NCBI GenBank assembly: GCA_947396885.1 | Contig: OX377202.1 | Location: 16,802,001 to 16,866,000, forward strand | Reading direction: 5' to 3' | Length of the DNA: 64,000 nt | Origin: Heligmosomoides polygyrus polygyrus | Lineage: Eukaryota; Nematoda; Chromadorea; Rhabditida; Heligmosomidae | Shown here: piece after piece, positions 13,301-21,790 of the stretch | How positions within the stretch are numbered: the first letter of the stretch is position 1 | Layout: the number at the start of each line of letters is the position of its first letter | The notes under the pieces: generated by a model | The model's database searches: none | Told to the model about the DNA's origin: nothing | What the model saw: the letters and a program-made list of their open reading frames with translations, nothing else | Position numbers and translations under genes: made by a program

Positions 13301-16300
13301 GTGCGTCAGCAAGAGGGATGAGAGGAAGATCGCAGGCGTGGCGAGGGGCGTGGCCATATTTCGTACATTCTGACCGTCTGCCCCAAGAATTCGATCTCTC
13401 CGAAGTCGATGAATTGGTACCAGACATGTCTGGGAAGGATAAAGCGCTTACTTGTTCGTCGGCTGGCCACCACAAGTCATTGCATGGCCAAATACGCATC
13501 CAAATCGCCTCCACGACATCCCGTAGAAGTAGAATGCGTGGCGCATCCCAAAGGGGATTGAGTAACGGTGTCTTTATCCTTTTATTTCCCGCTAGGGAGG
13601 TGTTCGCCGCGCTGACCAGAATGTAGGTCATCAAATCAACATTTTCAATATTTTCTGGGTGACATTCTTTTCATCGTATAGATCATTCGATACCAAAAGG
13701 TATTGAATAACGCCGTCCTTTATCCTTATTCTAACTCTTTTCATTTTCTCCCTTTCCTAAAACATTTTCTAAAAATCAATTCACCTTGACAAAAGCTTCT
13801 TATCAACTAAAATTAGTTTTTCCTCAGGCATAAGATGAGGGTACCAATTCACCAATCCAGGAGGGATGGAAGGCCTGGCCTGGTTGGCCTGGGCGTGAAA
13901 TCCGAACCAGAGGTATCGGGTATACGCGACAGCCGGCGCCTCCTCCGACTCCGAGTAGCCCTCTTTGTTTACATAATAGCGTAATTTCATTTTTACCTTC
14001 CCTTTTTAGCTTTCAAGCGGACAATGTGACCTTCCCCTATCATTAAATATAACATATCCGAGTTTCTATTCAATCGAACATTTTGAGAATAAATGCACGG
14101 ATGGATATGGAAGAAAGGAAGCACCGTTTGTTAAAGCATTGAGCGCCTGGTTGTGGAATAGAACTCCAACTGCGCTTCTCCTATCAAGACGTCCTTTCTG
14201 TTCATAAGGGTTCATCTGCCTAAGCACTCTCGAAGAGTAAGGCAATTCCCATAAGTTGATCTTTGCCATCTCCGACTGAGTTGGGTAACGTCCATAAATC
14301 GCATCAGTCCGAGCAAACATTGCGTCGGAGGTGGTGCCGTCTCAGATCCTCGTGCCGCAAACGTCGCCACGTAGGATTCCGGCGCTTGCGCAACTTCGTC
14401 GGCGTCATCAGAGCGTAGTGTTGGACGGTCTCGTTTTCGCGCTCCAAGTGGTAATTGTCGAGGGATGAGTGGTGGTCTGTCGGTTCTGAGGGTTCAGTCG
14501 GTCGGTCAAGGGACCGCGGGCCGACGTTGAGCACTACTTCACAGGCATCTGTTCCGGCGCGTAACGAGCTTAGGAAAAACCGGAATAGTCGGACACCCAC
14601 CTCCACCATTGACTTGGCACGGCTTCTCGTCCGTACAGTCACAGCGGAAGGGCGCCGACGTTCCGGCCGCCGGCGACACAGCCGGCGGCTCTTTTTTGAG
14701 CGAAAGTTCGCGACCTTTTTTGCGTCCGCTTTTCCGTCGCCACACCGACCGTGCGCAGCGGCAACATGTGACGCAGCGCGACTCTCAGCTTCACCTTTGA
14801 ACCGACTCGCGCCGGTGTCGTGCGACGACGACGTCGATCGCCTCATGCGACGACGATCGTATCGCCGTGAAATAATAAATCGTCACCGCCGCGCACGTCA
14901 AAAATGACAACACCACTATAAAGGGACACCGCCTTACCGGTGACGATGATGGCGCCGCGGTGCGCCGTCGCCAATGCTGTCGAGCGCGGCCGGCTCTTCT
15001 GACGACGTCAAAGACGTAAATCAAAAGCACCGGTTACGGTAATTGACGCAAAGATTGGCGGGATGGATGACACCGCATGCGGTGCGGTGGAGTCATTTAC
15101 GGTTTTTCAGTGTACGGTGAGCGGTTCTGTCAGCAGCCGAAGATGGACATGGGTAGCCAGTTCCGCTTCATTGGGTGTTCGTAAGACGTTGTATTGAACA
15201 GTTGAGGTGAACCTATGGCAACGACTGAGAGCATGCTAATCCAACCAGCTGACTCCCGAAGACGATCTTCAATGTCGAAATATGTAGGATAACGGATAAA
15301 GGACAGTGTCAGTGAATCCCCCTTCGGGTGCGCCACGCATTCTACGTCTACGGGATTTCGTCGAGTCACATGAATGCGTGTTTGACCTATATATGTGGTG
15401 AACAGCCGATGAGTACGTCAGTGCTTTACCCATGCAACTGGAATCTGATACCAATTCACCGACCTCCTAGGGATGGGAAGCTTGATCTGCACGGGTGGGA
15501 AATCCGAGCTAGTAACCCGGAGCCGTGTGCTCGCTACAGTCGCACCTCCTCCGACTGCGCTACCATTCACCTTGCTGAAGAACGCATTCAAAACGCTTAC
15601 GTTCAATTGCTGCTGTAGAATTCGGAGCGCATCCCCTTAGATGTTTCCTTCGATCATTTCCCATCTTTTTTACCACATAACTTAGGGATGAAAGGCTGAC
15701 GGCCAGGTGTGCTGAGCATTTTTCTCCTTTGTTCTCATACCCCAAAGGAATTTTAAAGCCAGATCCTACCTCCATTTAGGTGTAAAAAAGCGACTCGGCC
15801 CTTGTAAGTGGTTCTGTCGGAGAGCTATGTGTAAGCTCAGTTAAGAAATTTGAAGAACCAAGATGAAGGTATTATTATTATTTAAACAGGCGTGCCCCTT
15901 ATGTTTCGTTTTTTAGAATTGCGCCTTTTTTTAAATAGTTGAGGTGCACGCTATTTCTGTTTATTTAACATTTTTAAAAGATAAATTAACGGATAAAGAG
16001 GATAAAGGTTCTATTCTCCCTATTTTGCACCACTTGGCTTACTTTTTCACAACACCGTTATGGTACCTTGAAGCTGGGGTAAGGTTTTACAGTGAGCTCT
16101 AGTGACCAGCCAGAAATCAGTGTTTAAGCGTTCTTAACTTCAAACTGAACACACCCGGTGGAAAAGAGAACAGAATAGCGGAGTCGATGTTAAATATAAG
16201 ATCCCAAAATTGCTTCGACGACTTCCCGTGCTTTATTTATCCTCTGTTCTTTAATGAGAATACGATGACAGCAGAGATGCTGGGATTTCCGCACATGTAG

Positions 16301-17653
16301 GCAATCGTCTTCTTTTCTATTATCAGGTTATTAAATTTCAAATTCCTCTGAAATCAGAAGTGCTATGTAGTTGAGGCGCGTGGCAGCGCCGTCTGAGGAG
16401 GCGCCGGCTGTTGCTTGTTCCCTAGTCCGGGTTCCTGGTCCAGATTCCCACACGCAGGCGAACCAAGCGTTCCACCTCTCCGGACAAGGTGGATTGGTAA
16501 CGGACCTGTCTGGGAAGAGCAAATCACTAATTCGCTATTCGGTTGGCTTCCGCAAGTGTTTTTGTAGGCGAAATATGCACTGAGATTGCCTCGACGACTT
16601 CTCGTAAAAGTGGAATGCGATCCCAGTAAGCGACTTCTTCCTTTATTCTCTGTTCTTTAATGGGAATCTTATTCAGGTACCAATGCTTCGAAAGCTTCTC
16701 TGAAAGTGTTCCAAATAGCGTGCCTCTGAGCTGAAATAAATCGAAGGAGGATAGTAATATAATAAAGAGCGCGTGTGGCGCAGTCGGAGGAAGTGCCCAC
16801 TGTCGCCTACACCCGATACCACATCCCTGGTTCGGATTTCCGCCTAGGCCAAGCAAGCCTTCCATCCCTCAGGGGACAGTGAATTGGTACCAGACTTGTC
16901 TGGGAGGGATAAAGCGCTGACTTGTTCATCGGCTGGCCTCCTCAAGTCATTCTATGGCCAAATACGCATTCAAATCGCCTCCACGACATCCCGTATAGGT
17001 GGAATGCGTGGCGCATCCCAAAAGGGATTGAGTAACGGTCTTTTATCCTCATCCTCAATATAATAGAACGATGTCCCATGGAAGAATACTTCGCGGCTCA
17101 TCCTAGATGACCTTCAACCTTTTTCACTTTACTCGTTTTCATGGATAGTCAACCATGCGAACCCAACGAAATGCTATCAGGCTGATTTGAGGGAGAAGCT
17201 TGTTCACTTCATTATCGTCCCTCTTCTTCCATTGAATCCGTCGCATAGTGGAGAATGAGCGCATGGCGCATCCATGTGCCATTTTATCAGCTTATTGAAA
17301 TGGAGATTCTGCGAGACCTGTCCTTGTCTTTTACTTATGAAGTCATGATGCTTCAGGTCAAGTTTTAATGGTTTCCGCAAAGCTGGTCCTTAGCGGCCGT
17401 TTTTGACTTTCTTGAAAAAAATTTCATTTTTGTGTGGGCTAGTTACCCTATTCGCTACTGTTTGAAGTTAACTTAATCTTTCCAGAAAGCAACCGTTCGG
17501 ATCACTGCACAACATTCCAAATCGCTACTGAAGCGGCCGCGCTTCAGGGAACTGCCTTGTTCCAATGGGACCGCTTCATCCGTAGCCGGCTATCTCCCGA
17601 AACAGTACATACAACCATCTCAATTTCTCCTCCCCCACCAAATCCATTCATAG
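1348..17653 (+). CDS. efl-3: atypical E2F transcription factor (E2F7/8 type), 15 exons
   Basis: Atypical E2Fs are nuclear repressors that bind E2F sites without a DP partner, using two DNA-binding domains in one chain. Coding exons: 1348-1570, 6947-7091, 7153-7232, 7295-7594, 9248-9327, 9451-9543, 9647-9734, 11545-11670, 11731-11813, 11886-11986, 12141-12348, 12453-12593, 12657-12764, 12894-13010, 17486-17653. All junctions are AG/GT and keep phase, giving about 686 residues. Domain 1 (about 112-175) has KSLGLLCQR and RRIYDIVNV. Domain 2 (about 285-372) has SLAQLCRRF and RRLYDIANV. The rest is Ser/Pro-rich, as in the family; no DP-dimerisation or Rb-binding region is seen. Uncertain points: the exon-4 donor (7594 or 7561, same phase) and the 3' end. 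The strong donor at 13037 would instead give a 15-residue tail ending at 17531. I prefer 13010 because the resulting 55-residue tail looks protein-like. The introns are loaded with SINEs and a mariner. Confidence 0.85.
2979..3275 (+). repeat. SINE-A copy (tRNA-derived)
   Basis: About 290 bases. A tRNA-like head with A box (GAGCGCAGTCGTAGG) and degenerate B box (GATTCGGATTTCC) is followed by a conserved body (GGTGAATTGGTACCAGACTTG ... GTAGAATGCGTGGCGCATCC) and a 3' end CCGTCCTTTATCC. The same order recurs at least 14 times in the window, which defines the family. Transcription by RNA polymerase III and mobilisation by a LINE are inferred from the SINE class. Confidence 0.75.
4386..4541. mobile_element. 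palindromic MITE, CTGGGGCC family
   Basis: The ends are CTGGGGCCAGATTCATCAAC and the inverse of GTTGATGAGTCTGGTCCCTC, with internal TACCGGCCGGC...ACCGGCGGTA symmetry. It belongs with the elements at 37223, 38976, 52772 and 60765. No coding capacity. Confidence 0.7.
5222..5505 (+). repeat. SINE-A copy
   Basis: Head GCGCGTGTAGCGCAGTCGG, body TGAATTGGTACCGGACTTG, and the final GCGTGGCGCATTC...CCGTCCTTTATAC are all present. Part of the head between the boxes is deleted. Confidence 0.7.
5722..5975. repeat. inverted repeat, 93-base arms, 68-base spacer
   Basis: Arms 5722-5814 and 5883-5975 are inverted copies (roughly 85% alike by eye). Each contains a CTCTGAAAACGACGAG...GGTCGAAACGTC core. The same type of core recurs near 34750. 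See the finding on a hammerhead-like motif. Confidence 0.65.
6056..6357 (+). repeat. SINE-A copy, diverged
   Basis: Starts GGCGCATGGAGCGCAGTAGG and ends CATCCCAATAAAGG...TTCTTTATCCTT. It carries a short internal duplication (ACCAACAGCTTACCAACACT). Confidence 0.6.
6500..6725 (-). repeat. SINE-A copy, diverged, minus strand
   Basis: The reverse complement shows the 3' body (GCATGGCGCACAC) first on the plus strand at 6535 and the Pro/Gly-box head last (GCGTCGGCTGCCGCGTGCACC) near 6705. It lies 220 bases upstream of E2F7/8 exon 2. Confidence 0.5.
6947..7594 (+). CDS. efl-3: E2F7/8 exons 2-4: first DNA-binding domain
   Basis: Three exons separated by two short introns (61 and 62 bases) encode the first winged-helix domain. 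Exon 2 (6947-7091) is acidic and ends in RKEKSLGLLCQR. Exon 3 (7153-7232) reads FLVAMNEETRV...LETVARKM. Exon 4 starts NVEKRRIYDIVNVMEAL and contains YYRWHGLEGL, the usual end of E2F domain 1. After the domain the frame stays open through MCSFTEL, which resembles the linker before domain 2 in animal E2F7/8. The exon-4 donor could be 7594 (CG/gttggt) or 7561 (CGG/gtagtc). Both leave one base, as exon 5 requires. Confidence 0.85.
7829..8732 (+). mobile_element. mariner-type transposon M1
   Basis: Flanked by TA dinucleotides (7827-7828, 8733-8734). Terminal inverted repeats are GGGGGGCCAAAAGTAATGAG and its mirror CTCATTACTTTTGCCCCCCC. About 904 bases, sitting in intron 4 of the E2F7/8 gene. The right end carries an expanded C run (8719-8732). 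A relative in the opposite orientation lies at 61084-61891. Confidence 0.85.
8070..8633 (+). pseudogene. mariner transposase C-terminal half, broken (M1)
   Basis: Cut-and-paste DDE/D transposase remains. Visible are TQDEKYVFYLNP (first catalytic Asp region), LLFDNAASHREQV (second Asp) and HPPYSLDICPCNYHYYLSLQ, where mariners normally have an Asp before YH. Here it is Asn, so the D34D triad is incomplete. An in-frame stop follows VRPGDP. The N-terminal helix-turn-helix part (7850-8070) is not readable in one frame. It is a dead copy. Confidence 0.8.
8889..9160 (+). repeat. SINE-A copy, diverged
   Basis: Head GTGGCGCGTAGCGCAGTGGG at 8889, middle GGGGAATTTACCGTATTTGCC, 3' body GTGGCGCATCCGAAGAAGG. 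It lies just upstream of E2F7/8 exon 5. Confidence 0.6.
9248..11670 (+). CDS. efl-3: E2F7/8 exons 5-8: linker and second DNA-binding domain
   Basis: Exon 5 (9248-9327) is a Ser-rich linker. Exon 6 (9451-9543) starts domain 2 with GRNSLAQLCRRFLMVLLSNP. Exon 7 (9647-9734) carries VSLDVASTVLIKD, matching the animal E2F7/8 VSLEVAAKILIG strand. Exon 8 (11545-11670) has RRLYDIANVLVALGLIKKV followed by a short basic end. The split of domain 2 over three exons, with the 1.8-kb intron 9735-11544 inside it, is internally consistent in phase (0, 0, 1). Intron 7 holds a SINE-A copy, two tRNA-like repeats and AT-rich DNA. Confidence 0.85.
9825..10095 (+). repeat. SINE-A copy
   Basis: Head TTGTAGCGCAGTCGGAGG, B box GGTTCTTGGTTCGGG, body GGCGAATTCGAGTCAGGCATG. 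The 3' end is worn. It lies in intron 7 of the E2F7/8 gene. Confidence 0.65.
10141..10252 (+). repeat. tRNA-like repeat, family B, copy 1
   Basis: GCGCCGGTGGTGTAATGG (A box) and GCTGGTTCGAGTCCCGCC (B box) at 10161-10232 are followed by GAGTTTTGACCGCAACAAAA and preceded by GTTGCGTTCGATCAAACA. Both flanks are conserved in other copies, so this is a dispersed repeat with a tRNA head and not a free tRNA gene. The anticodon arm folds only imperfectly. Confidence 0.6.
10408..10520 (+). repeat. tRNA-like repeat, family B, copy 2
   Basis: The same layout as copy 1: GTTGCGTTCGATAAAATAGA leader, GCCGGTGGTGTAGGGCA, GCGGGTTCGAGTCCCTCCTG, then GAGTTTTGTTCGCAACAAAA. The D-arm is shortened. It is 250 bases from copy 1, in the same orientation. 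Confidence 0.6.
10570..11540 (+). other. AT-rich part of E2F7/8 intron 7
   Basis: No exon was seen. A 12-base unit ATATTCACCGGC occurs three times in tandem at about 11411-11449. The rest is unremarkable AT-rich sequence. Confidence 0.6.
11731..13010 (+). CDS. efl-3: E2F7/8 exons 9-14: Ser/Pro-rich C-terminal half
   Basis: Six short exons (11731-11813, 11886-11986, 12141-12348, 12453-12593, 12657-12764, 12894-13010), with introns of 63-154 bases, keep one frame. They encode a low-complexity, Ser/Thr/Pro-rich region with a short helix MMFAELAAERLRQETELRQR in exon 11. No domain is recognised, as expected for this half of the family. Exon 14 could extend to 13036 (donor CA/gtaagt), adding VVNKGNTM. 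Confidence 0.75.
13110..13600 (+). repeat. SINE-A copy with internal insertion
   Basis: The head (GTGTGGTGCCGGCCGTCGCG) is at 13110-13190 and the body plus 3' end (GTCGATGAATTGGTACCAGAC ... TTGAGTAACGGTGTCTTTATCC) at 13395-13590. Between them are a 20-base G run and about 180 bases unrelated to the family. Confidence 0.55.
13690..13965 (-). repeat. SINE-A 5' half (minus) next to a solo SINE-A 3' end (plus)
   Basis: 13693-13730 repeats the plus-strand SINE-A tail (ATTGAATAACGCCGTCCTTTATCC). 13840-13965 is the reverse complement of the SINE-A head (GCCGGCGCCTCCTCCGACTC). Confidence 0.55.
14300..15060. other. GC-rich island with open frames on both strands
   Basis: A sharp GC increase inside the last E2F7/8 intron. 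The minus strand carries an open frame (15030-14791) with a hydrophobic run CPFIVVLSFLTCAAVTIYYF, like a signal anchor, followed by a good donor AAAG/gtgaag at about 14795. The plus strand has a TTTTCGCGC E2F-type match at 14434-14442. No domain is recognised. It could be the first exon and promoter of an antisense nested gene, or a decayed element. Confidence 0.3.
15290..15580 (-). repeat. SINE-A copy, minus strand
   Basis: Plus-strand order: tail GGATAAAGGACAGTG, GGTGCGCCACGCATTCTACG, then GGTAACCCGGAG-type B box region and the head GCACCTCCTCCGACTGCGC at about 15545. Confidence 0.65.
15580..16370. other. no gene seen
   Basis: Intronic DNA with short AT-rich stretches. Near 16200 are traces of SINE-A-like 3' sequence (GACGACTTCCCGTGC). 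Confidence 0.4.
16370..16680 (+). repeat. SINE-A copy
   Basis: GAGGCGCGTGGCAGCGCCGTC head, GTGGATTGGTAACGGACCTG body, then GTAAAAGTGGAATGCGATCCC and TTTATTCTC. Confidence 0.6.
16770..17060 (+). repeat. SINE-A copy, well preserved
   Basis: The clearest example: A box TGTGGCGCAGTCGGAGG at 16777, B box CTGGTTCGGATTTCCGCC at 16829, body GTGAATTGGTACCAGACTTG, GGTGGAATGCGTGGCGCATC, and tail TTTTATCCTCATCC. It lies in the last E2F7/8 intron. Confidence 0.8.
17486..17653 (+). CDS. efl-3: E2F7/8 terminal coding exon
   Basis: After the acceptor TCTTTCCAG, phase 0 gives 55 residues starting KATVRITAQHSKSLLKRPRF and ending at a TAG (17651-17653). KRPRF looks like a small basic patch. Reading from the alternative donor at 13037 shifts the frame and stops at 17531. 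A missed small exon in the 4.4-kb intron 13011-17485 is also possible. Confidence 0.55.
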   Translation, partial: KATVRITAQHSKSLLKRPRFRELPCSNGTASSVAGYLPKQYIQPSQFLLPHQIHS

Positions 17654-18130
17654 GCATTGCTAAGTGTGTTTGTTCTTCATGTACGAGTTCATATCTATTC
17701 ATGACTGTAGTTTTATCTCAACCTCCTTTCAAAACATTACTCGCAACCGGGATATTGCTTTACCAAATCGATTCAACCTATATACGCTTTGGGTTTCGCA
17801 TGACCTCCACACGTCTCCTCTTCGTGTATCGTCTTCACTGTTGTTGCTCTCGGTTTTCAAGGGTTTCTCGTTCTTATTGTGTTTTTTGTCTTCTTTAAAA
17901 ATGTAGATAGTGGTCTTTTGATTGTTAGTAATTTGGTCGACCGAACACGCAGTAGAGCGCTAGTATCGGTGGCCGAGTCTTTCCCCATTTTCCTGTTCGT
18001 CTATGTCGTTTGAGCGTATATGTGTGTGCGCGCTGTCGTGGTACTACACTCTGTGTTATGTTGTAAATGTGCAAGTAATTGTGAGTTCCAGAAGGACAAT
18101 AGCTGCCGTAATAAAGATAGCATTGTTTTG
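17654..18130 (+). other. probable 3' UTR of the E2F7/8-like gene
   Basis: T/C-rich, non-repetitive DNA follows the stop. An AATAAA hexamer at 18110-18115 is the first good polyadenylation signal. A 113-residue open frame at 17557-17898 runs out of phase with the gene and has no recognisable domain, so I treat it as chance. Confidence 0.45.
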
Positions 18131-18309
18131 TTAGCGCACACTTGTCTATTTAAATTTGGACACTATTTTGCGTCCAGAGCAAAGGATTGTCAATGCCCGT
18201 GTAAGACGGTGCTCCAGCTTGCCTGTCGACTCCAGTCAGGTTTTCTGGTATCAGGTTGTTGCAAAAGTAACTGCCGTTCGGGGTATGTTGAATTAGGCAG
18301 TTAATTCTC

Positions 18310-18465
18310 AAGAGGAGTTACCATTTCCAGCCGACTTGCTGGGACCGTTTTTAGGGGTTTTCCGCACTCTAGAAGGCTTGGTTGGGCTGGGCAGAGAACC
18401 TGGAATCGGGAACACGCAACAGCCGTCACCTCCTCCGACTGCGCCATCACCCCCTCTTTTGGAAT
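18310..18465 (-). repeat. SINE-A 5' part, minus strand
   Basis: Reverse complement of the head (AGTCGGAGGAGGTGACGGCTG) with the B-box region (TTCCCGATTCCAGG) near 18395. The 3' body is missing. Confidence 0.5.
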
Positions 18466-18611
18466 AGGTGCCACAATAAATCGGCCAACTTAGGAACACC
18501 CTTGTCACAGGACGCATTTAGATTGCTGCACCTTGAAGAAGTCATGAGGTGCCCTTCGATGTCGTCGTGTCCATACGAGTGGAGTAGAGGTGCCGGAGGA
18601 AAGGCGGTAGC

Positions 18612-18770
18612 AAGGTCTGAGGAGTCAACAGATAGTGAATAATAGTCGAACTGTACTTCGCCAGCTCAGCCTTCTTCGATCTTGTAATATGTGGTCTGTT
18701 GCTATCTTGCTGGAAAAACCTTTTGACTTGTCTACACATGTTAAGGTGTGCTTTCAAAATTAAATTTTAT
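18612..18770 (-). repeat. 155-base dispersed repeat, copy 1
   Basis: Reverse complement matches 31818-31975 over its whole length (for example AAGGCTGAGCTGGCGAAGTA and CTATCTGTYGACTCCTC). In both places it sits 3' of an RTE-A fragment in the same relative orientation. Confidence 0.7.
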
Positions 18771-18797
18771 TACAAGACATTTGGTAATAAAATATAC

Positions 18798-20010
18798 AGC
18801 GACCTAATTTCCGACAACTTGGTCCACGCGATAGCGTCTCTGATTCTGATCTAGGAACGTCGGCAAAGCTCGGAACTCCGGAGGCCTTCTCTCACTTGCG
18901 TGAGTCGTGTCACTCCGAGCATCGTCCTCTCAATTCCACGCTGCGCGACGCTGATCGCATGTTCATCCTGCTTTCGTATAGCCCAAGTCTCTGAGGCGTA
19001 TGTTAGGGCAGGAAGAACAGTGGAGTCGAATAGGTGGACACGGAGTCGGACGTCCTTCGTCTTCTTCACGATTTCTTCGACGCTCTTGAAAGCTCCCCAA
19101 ACCGCTCGTTTCCTCCTTCTCAGCTCCGGTGCTAGGTAGTTGGCCATATTAACTTCACGATCCAGATACACGTAGCTGGAGCATTCGGAGATGTTCGTTC
19201 CGTTGAGCTAGAATGGGGCATCAGAAACTTGTGAACATGGTCTTCGTGAGATTCAACTGCAGTCCAACGTTCCTACATGCATGATTGAAGCCGGCCGGTT
19301 TTCGCTCCGACTGGCTGATGCTCGGTGGTGCTGCCGGATGTTCACTCCTATCTCTTCCTATTCTAGTTCGCGCATAACGTTTTCGAGGGTGGCGCTGAAG
19401 AGCTTCGGGGATATGGTATCCCCTTGCCGAACCCCTCTCTTCACTTTGATGACGACGTCGTTGTAGAATGGTGAGATCTTGGTCGTGAATCCACTGTACA
19501 GCTCTCGAAGGACTCTGATGTACTGAGTAGGAACACACTGAGTGAGCAGGGCGTCGATGACCGCTTCAGTTTCGACGGAGTCGAATGCCTTGTTCAGGTG
19601 GATGAATGTAAGGCACAGCGCTGCTTGTACTCTCGCGAGACTTCGATGAGCTTCGTGATGATGTATTTGGTCGATCGTGCTGAATCCTCTCCAGAATCCT
19701 GCCTGTTCGCATGGCTGTCCTTCTTCCAGTGTTCTGCTAATCCTATTCAGGATCACACGAGTGAACAGCTTGTTGACTAAGGAGAGCAGGCAGGTCGGGC
19801 CATAGTTGCCTATGTCGTGCACGCCTCCCTTCTTGTACAGCAAGACGGTCCTGTTGGTCTTCTACTAAGATGGAACCTTACAGGTAGCGTGTGAAGAGCC
19901 GCGCCAAGGTGTTGATGAGCGTTGGCGGGAAGTTCCTCAGGTGTTCAGATCTGATCCTGTCTGGACCGGGTGCTGTACACTTCTTCACCGACGAGATGGC
20001 ATGTCGGATC
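18798..20010 (-). pseudogene. RTE-A retrotransposon fragment
   Basis: Minus-strand reverse transcriptase remnant. From 20010 downward it matches 42886-44150 of the long RTE-A copy: [59 protein letters not shown]. Several frame breaks are present, the YXDD block is cut by a deletion near 19270, and the 3' end is truncated. Confidence 0.85.
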
Positions 20011-20145
20011 CGACATGCTTACTCTGATTACAGTAAAAAACTGATTTTACTGTATATTATAGAATAATATGACCGGATTTGGTAGTGCGCATTCTTAAAA
20101 AGTGCTTCTATGAAGCCTCTCCACTCTCCATCTCATGTAAGCTGT

Positions 20146-20322
20146 TCATTCTCCAAAGTATCCATTCCACGTGGCAAGGAACATATCGTGAGAGTTCAAT
20201 CCGAAGTGCTTAATTTGCAGGAACAAACGTCTTTGAAGGTTTTCTGAAATTCCAACGAATGCCGCGCAAAGTTTGATCTGTGGCACGTCTTCTGGATCTG
20301 GACGCACGTTATACGACGTCAT
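20146..20322 (-). CDS. small ORF, 58 residues, unknown
   Basis: ATG at 20322 to TGA at 20146, starting MTSYNVRPDPEDVPQIKLCA and ending FLATWNGYFGE. The composition and codon use look protein-like and no repeat match was found in the window. It lies between two RTE-A fragments in the intergenic region. It may be a real short exon, a retrotransposed relic or chance. I do not recognise it. Confidence 0.25.
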   Translation of the reverse strand: MTSYNVRPDPEDVPQIKLCAAFVGISENLQRRLFLQIKHFGLNSHDMFLATWNGYFGE

Positions 20323-20611
20323 TTTTGAAGGGTTTTATAGAAAAATTCTTTCATTATAATAAAACAAAGTAGGCCTACTCGTGGCGAAACAAACAAACAG
20401 TGGTCGTGAAATCTCTTAGGACATGACATTTGCTGCTATTCTAAAAATCCAAATCGCAGTCCGCGCTTTCTTTTTTCTCTTCATTAGAGTTTTATTTATG
20501 ATTTTGTTCCTGAATGCACAGCTTGATTAATAGTTTGCCATTACTAATGTCGTTCTGTTCTAATGCTTGTGTTTAGCGCTTGGTATTGAGCGCACAAACG
20601 TGTGCTTGAAT

Positions 20612-21366
20612 AAATCACCTGTATCACCTGTCGTCCCGTTGATCATCGAATTGCTCGTGCGGGTGCCAGCAGCGTCTCCATTCGTCCCTGTCGCGTGCCA
20701 GAGTGGTCCAATGGATCCTCCTCGCTCGAGGGACACGAAGACCGTCGTATCGGTCGTTAAGGGCTTTAACGAAGAAGTCCGACCAACGCGTTGGTGGGCG
20801 TCCTGGTGTTCTTTTGACATCCCGCGGAATCCAGTCGGTGATGGCTCTTGTCCAGCGGGTGTCTGCGAAGCGCATTACATGGCCGGCCCACCTAATTTTC
20901 GACAACTTGGCCCACGCGGCAGCGTCTCTGATCTTCGAACGTCGGCGAAGCTCGGAACTCAGGAGGCCTTCTCTCACTTGCGTGAGTCGTGTCACTCCGA
21001 GCATCGTCCTCTCGATTCCACGCTGCGCGACGCTGATCGCGTGTTCATCCTGCTTTCGTATAGCCCAGGTCTTGAGGCGTATGTTAGGGCAGGAAGAATG
21101 GTAGAGTCGAATAGGTGGGCACGGAGTCGGACGTTGTTCGTCTTCTTCGCGACTTCTTCGACGCCCTTGAAAGCTCCCCAAGCCACTCTTTTCCTCCTGC
21201 TCAGCTCCGGTGCTAGGTCGTTGGCCATATTAACTTCACGATCCAGATACACGTAGCTGGAGCATTCGGAGATGTTCGTTCCGTTGAGCGAGAATGGGGC
21301 ATCAGAAACCCATCCGTTCCTCATGAGCATCGTCTTCGTAAGATTCAGCTGCAGTCCAACGTTGAA
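20612..21366 (-). pseudogene. RTE-A 3' fragment
   Basis: Reverse complement matches 43670-44430: [50 protein letters not shown], ending in the GGTGATACAGGTGA tail. 5' truncated, as is usual for target-primed insertions, and frameshifted near 21060 and 20870. Confidence 0.85.
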
Positions 21367-21419
21367 CGTTGAACTTTGAACAATATTGGGAGAAAATAAT
21401 GGTCCTCACGTATTTCCTC

Positions 21420-21790
21420 TCTCCCCCCCCCCCTCCCTAGTTGTCCCCTTTACAGGTACGCTGATCTCCCTTTACTGAACCCTCTTACTGATCTCCTCTT
21501 CCCTGATCCCCTTCTACTGGTCTCGCTTACTCTGAATTCCGGCTCACGTTGGACGACGTTTTCGGCACGTTTTTTGAATCCCGGCGCTCGGCACTTGCTC
21601 CTCAGCCATACCTTGACGCGTTGCCCTCTCAAAATATTGTAAATTCGGGCAATCCACCTCCCAGGATATAGCTCGCCAGTAATCTCATATGGTTGAGCTA
21701 AGAACCACCCCCACCCCGCTCTGCGGAATGCATCCCTGGGATTTGATTCGCCTCGCGTGATTAACAACGTGACCCACGGATTAAGCAAAG
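21420..21790. repeat. minisatellite-like block
   Basis: Contains ACTGATCTCC-type short repeats and CACGTTGGACGACGTTTTCG...GGCACGTTTTTTGAATCC, related to the GGCACGT...GACG units at 51780-52020. A 112-residue minus-strand open frame (21788-21450) crosses it but matches nothing I recognise. Confidence 0.4.

Noticed and set aside
17557..17898. 113-residue plus-strand ORF after the E2F7/8 terminal exon
   Set aside because: Out of phase with the gene and without a domain; it lies in the likely 3' UTR.
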